DNA from: DATDDB01 sp035260545
GTDB taxonomy: Bacteria; Pseudomonadota; Gammaproteobacteria; Burkholderiales; Gallionellaceae
DNA length: 34,599 nucleotides
Assembly (NCBI GenBank): GCA_035260545.1
Contig: DATFUZ010000035.1
Coordinates: 1 to 34,599 of the forward strand
Direction of reading: 5' to 3'
The translations under genes were made by a program, and so were the position numbers. Under the pieces are notes generated by a model, which had not been told where the DNA came from, did no database searches, and saw only the letters and a program-made list of their open reading frames with translations. Each line of letters opens with the position of its first letter. The stretch's first letter is position 1. Below, in pieces: positions 30,816 to 34,599 of this stretch.

Positions 30816-31112
30816 AAAAAATGTCGGCTTCCGCGAAGACGAAATGTCTCTTCAGGGCACAACTCAGAAGTCAGCCACACCACCCGAAACGTCCGCCAAG
30901 CCGCGCATGGCGGACATGCCGCCCGCGACCAAATCCGTCCACTATAGCTGGAACCATATGCATTATTGATGCCCTTGCCGGCACATTCCCGCCACATCGG
31001 GCCACCCCCGCTGCCGCACCGCTTCGACGCCAGCGCGCAGAATGATTTGCCCGGGCGCGCGCCATCGGCTAAGCTACGGTCAGTGCAGGGCTTGCCAGTG
31101 AATTCATTACTG

Positions 31113-32291
31113 ATGGACGAAATGGAGCAATACGGACCGCGCGAGATCACCACGCCATTCAGGCCTATTCCGCTGACCATCCCGGAAGGGATGAAGCACA
31201 ACGAGTTTTTCAACAGCACCGAGAACCTGAATGATCTGGTCCAGAACAACGGGTTGCTGGTGAACCCGGAGAACCTGCTGCTGTACCGCAAGGCGCTGGG
31301 ACACAGCACCGAGTTCGATTGCTCGATCATCTATAACACCTCGAAGACCATTCTCAACCCGCTGGGCCGCCCGGTCCGGCGCACCCAGGTGGCGGAGCAT
31401 GTGAAGCGCATCTGGGACCGGATGAACCAGATCATCATCGACTACATGCTGGAGCAGTATCCCGACCCGGACGAAGCGCTGGTGCTGGCCGGCGAAGCCA
31501 GCCTGGATGCCACGTGGCCGCTGAGTTCGCCGGGCGTGCCCAGCATCCGCATGCTGCACAATCACTTCATCGTGTTTCCCAAGGATGAATTGCGGCGCGC
31601 GCGGTTGGCCGATGCGGACAACCCCAATCTTACCGACGGCGGCCAGCACAGCCTGTTTCAGGCCTACATGCGCGACGTGTACCGGGAATTTTTCGGCAAG
31701 GCGCTCAATTTCAGGATACTCAAGCCTGCCAGCGAGGCGGATGCCAGAATCGAGCTGACCGGCTATCCCCAGGGTCTGCCCAGTTGGGAAATCGAAGGCG
31801 GCGCGGAGGCGCTCAAAAGCATACAGTTCTGGAAGGAATACGACGAGATCCTCAAGGGCTTCCTGGATTTCTACCGCACGTTTTTTTCCCAGGTTTCCAC
31901 CCACAATGCGCCCATCCTGCCGGATGTCCATTTCCCGGAGCAGGTCGAGAGCGTGCTCCTCTTCAACAACGATTTCATGAAGACCGCGAAGAAGGTGCGC
32001 GAGCACTGCATGGTCGATGCAAAATACGCCAATGCGATCCGCTGGCAACCCGCCTTCAAGCAAATCATCTATCGCAACGATGCGGGCAAGCTGATCGTCA
32101 CCATCAGTCAGAATTCGATAGGCAACGCAATCACCGAACTGCTGGGCGTGGTCGTGAACAGGACGCCGGACGAAGCGGCATATGCCCGATACGAGCCCGC
32201 CCTGGTGGGGCGCCTGCTGGAAGTCAGGCGGCGCCTGGTCGAGGCAGACCTCGGCGAAGGCCTGGCCACCGCGCACTGGCCAAGCGCCTGA
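31113..32291 (+). CDS. Unrecognised soluble protein
   Basis: A 392-residue protein starting MDEMEQYGPREITTPF (GTG 31098 and an ATG at 30966 are possible earlier starts; no start has a clear ribosome site). It has no signal peptide or membrane segment. Notable patterns are YNTSKTILNPLGRP, AGEASLDATWPLSSPGVPSI and RMLHNHFIVFPKDE (an H-x-H followed by a hydrophobic strand), and NRTPDEAAYARYEPALVGRL near the end. Composition and codon use fit the host chromosome and the frame is long and uninterrupted, so it is surely a real gene. No family could be assigned; a HIT- or nucleotidyltransferase-like role for the HNH region is only a guess. Confidence 0.75.
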   Translation: MDEMEQYGPREITTPFRPIPLTIPEGMKHNEFFNSTENLNDLVQNNGLLVNPENLLLYRKALGHSTEFDCSIIYNTSKTILNPLGRPVRRTQVAEHVKRIWDRMNQIIIDYMLEQYPDPDEALVLAGEASLDATWPLSSPGVPSIRMLHNHFIVFPKDELRRARLADADNPNLTDGGQHSLFQAYMRDVYREFFGKALNFRILKPASEADARIELTGYPQGLPSWEIEGGAEALKSIQFWKEYDEILKGFLDFYRTFFSQVSTHNAPILPDVHFPEQVESVLLFNNDFMKTAKKVREHCMVDAKYANAIRWQPAFKQIIYRNDAGKLIVTISQNSIGNAITELLGVVVNRTPDEAAYARYEPALVGRLLEVRRRLVEADLGEGLATAHWPSA

Positions 32292-32490
32292 CTGCGGCCT
32301 GCATGGCACGCGCCCGGATGGCGCGGATGCGATCGGGCTTTTCACCAGCGAGCTGATACAGCCGGCCGCGAAGCGCATGAAGCCGCTCCGGATTGAATTA
32401 CAATCGTTCCACGTTTCACACAAGAGAAAAGCGATGCAGGGTGGCCGCGCCGTCCCGGCAGGCGGCATTTCGAGCGTGGAGGTCATGCAA

Positions 32491-33234
32491 ATGAGCGAGA
32501 GCACGAACAGCCTAGCCGGCAAGGTGGCGCTGGTCACGGGCAGCAGCCGCGGCATCGGACGCAGCATTGCGCTGGCATTGGCCGCGGCAGGCGCGAAGAT
32601 CGCCCTTAATTTCCGCAGCCGCGAGCACGAGGCCATGCAGGTGCGCGCGGAGCTGGAGCACGCCGGCTATCGCTGCGTCGCGGTGCAGGCGGACGTCTCG
32701 GCCTCGACCGAGGTGACGCGGATGGTCGAGTCGGTGGAGGCCGCGCTGGGCGGGGTGGACATTCTGGTGAATAACGCGGGCATCGCCACGCCGCGCGCCA
32801 TCGAAGCCCTCACCGAGGCGGACTGGGACGAGACCATGGCGGTCAATCTCAAGTCTGTGTTCCTGGTCACGCAGGCCGTGCTGCCGCACATGCGCGCGCA
32901 GGGATGGGGCAGGATCATCAACATGTCGTCCACGGCCATTCAGGTGGGCGGCATCGTGGGTCCGCACTACACGGCATCCAAGGCGGGAGTCTGGGGGCTG
33001 ACGCATGCCTATGCCGCCCAATTGGCCGGTGCGGGCATTACGGTGAATGCGGTCGCCCCTGCCCTGATCGAGACCGAGATGATCGCCGGCATGCCGAAGG
33101 CCCAGCCGGGGCGCATCCCCGTCGGGCGCCTGGGCACGCCGCAGGAGATCGCGGACGTGGTGGTGATGCTGGCGCGCAATGGCTATATCACGGGCCAGAC
33201 CATCAATGTCAACGGCGGCTTGTATATGAGCTAG
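32491..33234 (+). CDS. Short-chain dehydrogenase/reductase, FabG-like
   Basis: A 247-residue classical SDR. The NAD(P) motif is TGSSRGIGRS, followed by NNAG (in DILVNNAGIA). The catalytic Ser lies in INMSSTAIQ and the YxxxK is YTASK, with N in AVNLKS completing the tetrad. An Arg at NFRSRE after beta-strand 2 suggests NADPH. The C-terminus ITGQTINVNGGLYMS is FabG/PhaB-like. ATG 32491 was chosen because GTGGAGG lies eight bases upstream; earlier in-frame ATGs exist at 32434 and 32485. TACAAT at 32399 is a possible -10. The substrate (3-oxoacyl-ACP or another ketone) is not determined. Confidence 0.88.
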   Translation: MSESTNSLAGKVALVTGSSRGIGRSIALALAAAGAKIALNFRSREHEAMQVRAELEHAGYRCVAVQADVSASTEVTRMVESVEAALGGVDILVNNAGIATPRAIEALTEADWDETMAVNLKSVFLVTQAVLPHMRAQGWGRIINMSSTAIQVGGIVGPHYTASKAGVWGLTHAYAAQLAGAGITVNAVAPALIETEMIAGMPKAQPGRIPVGRLGTPQEIADVVVMLARNGYITGQTINVNGGLYMS

Positions 33235-33326
33235 CCCGCGCCGGGCCGCGCCCGGCAGGCGGTGTAATCCGAAACAGCACGGCCGAATGGGGGCTGGCCC
33301 GCTGGCTGGCAGCCAAAAGTTGCAGT

Positions 33327-33341
33327 AAACTGATCAAGTTT
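33327..33341. promoter_or_regulatory. Small inverted repeat upstream of the 40-residue membrane protein
   Basis: AAACT-GATCA-AGTTT, a symmetrical 15-bp site in the 258-nt gap after the SDR gene. TACAAC follows after seven bases. It could be an operator; nothing further supports it. Confidence 0.25.
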
Positions 33342-33492
33342 GCTGCTACAACGCGGAACCCTGCCGGACTGCATCATCACCCCGCGAGCAAACAGCCCCG
33401 TCGCTTTACCCATACCACGATACGCCCTGATGCCTGAAGTTGTTCTGACCCACGGCGGGCGTTTGGCATTTCACCATTCAAGGAGACGGCAC

Positions 33493-33615
33493 ATGAAAGA
33501 TGAAATAGATTTCGACAACAGTTTTCTGGCGCCGCTGCTGATTGCCGGGGTCGCCCTGTTCTTCGTGATCATCGTGACCGTGTATTCGCTCGCGAACCAC
33601 TACCAGGTGCACTGA
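33493..33615 (+). CDS. 40-residue single-helix membrane protein
   Basis: MKDEIDFDNSFLAPLLIAGV followed by ALFFVIIVTVYSLANHYQVH: an acidic N-terminus, one membrane helix (about residues 11-33) and a short polar tail. An excellent ribosome site (AAGGAG, seven bases upstream of the ATG) supports translation. It is convergent with the NADH dehydrogenase gene. Small one-helix proteins often serve as subunits of respiratory complexes or membrane enzymes, but no family match was recognised. Confidence 0.65.
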   Translation: MKDEIDFDNSFLAPLLIAGVALFFVIIVTVYSLANHYQVH

Positions 33616-33670
33616 CCCCGCTCGCAGCCCGCGCGCTCGCCATTGAACGCAGTGGCGGCGCCGCGCAGGC

Positions 33671-34599
33671 TCAGTGCAGCTTGACCTGCGGGTCTATGCC
33701 GCGGCGCAGGATGTGCAGCAGGCTGATGAGTATCGCGCGCGGCCAGCCGTAGAGCGCGGCCTGGTGCATCTTGTACAGCGAGAGGTAGACGAAGCGGGCG
33801 ATGAAGCCCGAGACCATCATGCTGCCCGCCAGCCCGCCCATGAGGCTGCCCACGGTGGAATAGCGGCCCATGGCCACGAGCGAGCCGTAGTCGCGATAGG
33901 TGTAGACGAGCGGCGCGCGCCCTTTCAGGCGGCGCGCGATGGTTTTCGCCAGCAGGGCGGCCTGCTGGTGGGCGGCCTGCGCGCGCGGCGGCACGGTGTT
34001 CCCCTGCTCGTCCATGGGACAGGCGGCGCAGTCGCCGATCGCGAAGATGTTTTCGTCGCGCGTGGTCTGCAAGGTGCCGGTGACGACGAGCTGGTTGATG
34101 CGGTTGCTCTCCAGGCCGGCAATGTCCTTCATGAAATCCGGCGCCTTGATGCCCGCCGCCCACACCTTGAGCGCGGCGGGGATCATGCCCCCGCCCTCGG
34201 TCACGATGCCCTGCGCATTCACCTCCACCACGCGCTGGTTCACATGCACCGTCACGCCCAGGGCACGCAGCTCGCGTTCGGCGGCGGCCGCGAGGCGCAG
34301 CGGCAGCGCGGGCAGGATGCGCGGCCCGGCCTCTATGATGTGCAGCTTGATGTGCCGCGCGGGGTCTATGGTGTCGAGGCCATAGGCCGAAAGCAGGCGG
34401 GTGACGTGGTGCAGTTGCGCGGCCAGCTCCACGCCGGTGGCGCCCGCGCCCACGATGGCCACGTCGAGCTGCCCCGCTTCGATGGGGCGGCCCAGAGTGT
34501 GCGCCCTGAGCATGGAATCGAGCAGCTTGCGCTGAAAACGCTCCGCCTGCGGCGTGGTGTCGAGGAAGAGGCAATGCTCCTGCACGCCCTTGATGCCGA
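33671..34599 (-). CDS. ndh: Type II NADH dehydrogenase (NDH-2), 5' end missing
   Basis: FAD flavoprotein passing electrons from NADH to quinone without proton pumping. The window begins inside the protein (GIKGVQEHCLFLD). The NADH-binding motif AIVGAGATGVELAAQL, the second FAD motif ENIFAIGDCAACP and the quinone-side AQAAHQQAALLAKTI are present. The C-terminus is amphipathic to hydrophobic (GLAGSMMVSGFIARFVYLSL, ILISLLHILRRG), fitting peripheral membrane attachment. The frame is open to base 34599, so roughly the first 100 residues lie beyond the window. Together with cyoABCDE it can form a complete NADH-to-oxygen chain. Confidence 0.9.
   Translation of the reverse strand, partial: GIKGVQEHCLFLDTTPQAERFQRKLLDSMLRAHTLGRPIEAGQLDVAIVGAGATGVELAAQLHHVTRLLSAYGLDTIDPARHIKLHIIEAGPRILPALPLRLAAAAERELRALGVTVHVNQRVVEVNAQGIVTEGGGMIPAALKVWAAGIKAPDFMKDIAGLESNRINQLVVTGTLQTTRDENIFAIGDCAACPMDEQGNTVPPRAQAAHQQAALLAKTIARRLKGRAPLVYTYRDYGSLVAMGRYSTVGSLMGGLAGSMMVSGFIARFVYLSLYKMHQAALYGWPRAILISLLHILRRGIDPQVKLH

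Overview
This is a GC-rich bacterial chromosome segment whose gene content fits a betaproteobacterium, probably of the Nitrosomonadales/Gallionellaceae-Sulfuricellaceae kind. The reasons are a bo3 quinol oxidase operon, a type II NADH dehydrogenase, a FadN-like beta-oxidation protein with a partner thiolase, a CrcB-DUF190 pair, recurrent TACAAT-like -10 boxes, and many REP elements with their RAYT transposases. The taxon is an inference from gene families and base composition; no rRNA gene is present.

Layout. 1-9378 is mostly plus-strand housekeeping: the 3' part of a FadN-like hydroxyacyl-CoA dehydrogenase/enoyl-CoA hydratase, a REP-RAYT insertion that appears to have cut a small gene, a GFA-family zinc protein, a DUF2721 membrane protein, the thioredoxin/TPR chaperone YbbN (CnoX), a LemA + M48 peptidase pair, a thiolase and a chalcone-isomerase-like periplasmic protein. 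9507-17735 carries an ATP-grasp-like orphan, a cupin, a small lipoprotein, the CrcB/DUF190 fluoride pair, a DUF457-like membrane protein, YebC, a DMT exporter behind a strong promoter and a structured leader, tandem ferritin-like proteins and the ribosome-associated ABC-F protein EttA.

17741-22144 is the accessory heart of the window. It holds a less GC-rich DUF4062 (TIR-like) gene, a cluster of REP hairpins with one broken and one intact RAYT copy in a 390-bp tandem duplication, and an Ala/Lys/Glu-rich protein built of 108-bp tandem repeats whose promoter overlaps a perfect operator-like palindrome. 22145-26958 (minus strand) is the complete cyoABCDE operon. After an 880-bp stretch with no recognisable gene comes recQ (27845-29686), flanked by diverged copies of a dispersed intergenic repeat. 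Then follow two paralogous small membrane proteins, another REP pair, an unrecognised conserved-looking protein, an SDR reductase, a 40-residue membrane protein and a partial type II NADH dehydrogenase running off the end.

NDH-2 feeding quinol to the bo3 oxidase forms a short aerobic respiratory chain, and the FadN-like protein with the thiolase supplies the last steps of beta-oxidation. The items most worth following up are the REP/RAYT system (four hairpin stem families sharing a common 5' head), the DUF4062 gene, the repeat protein with its regulated promoter, and the leader RNA at 13797-14039.
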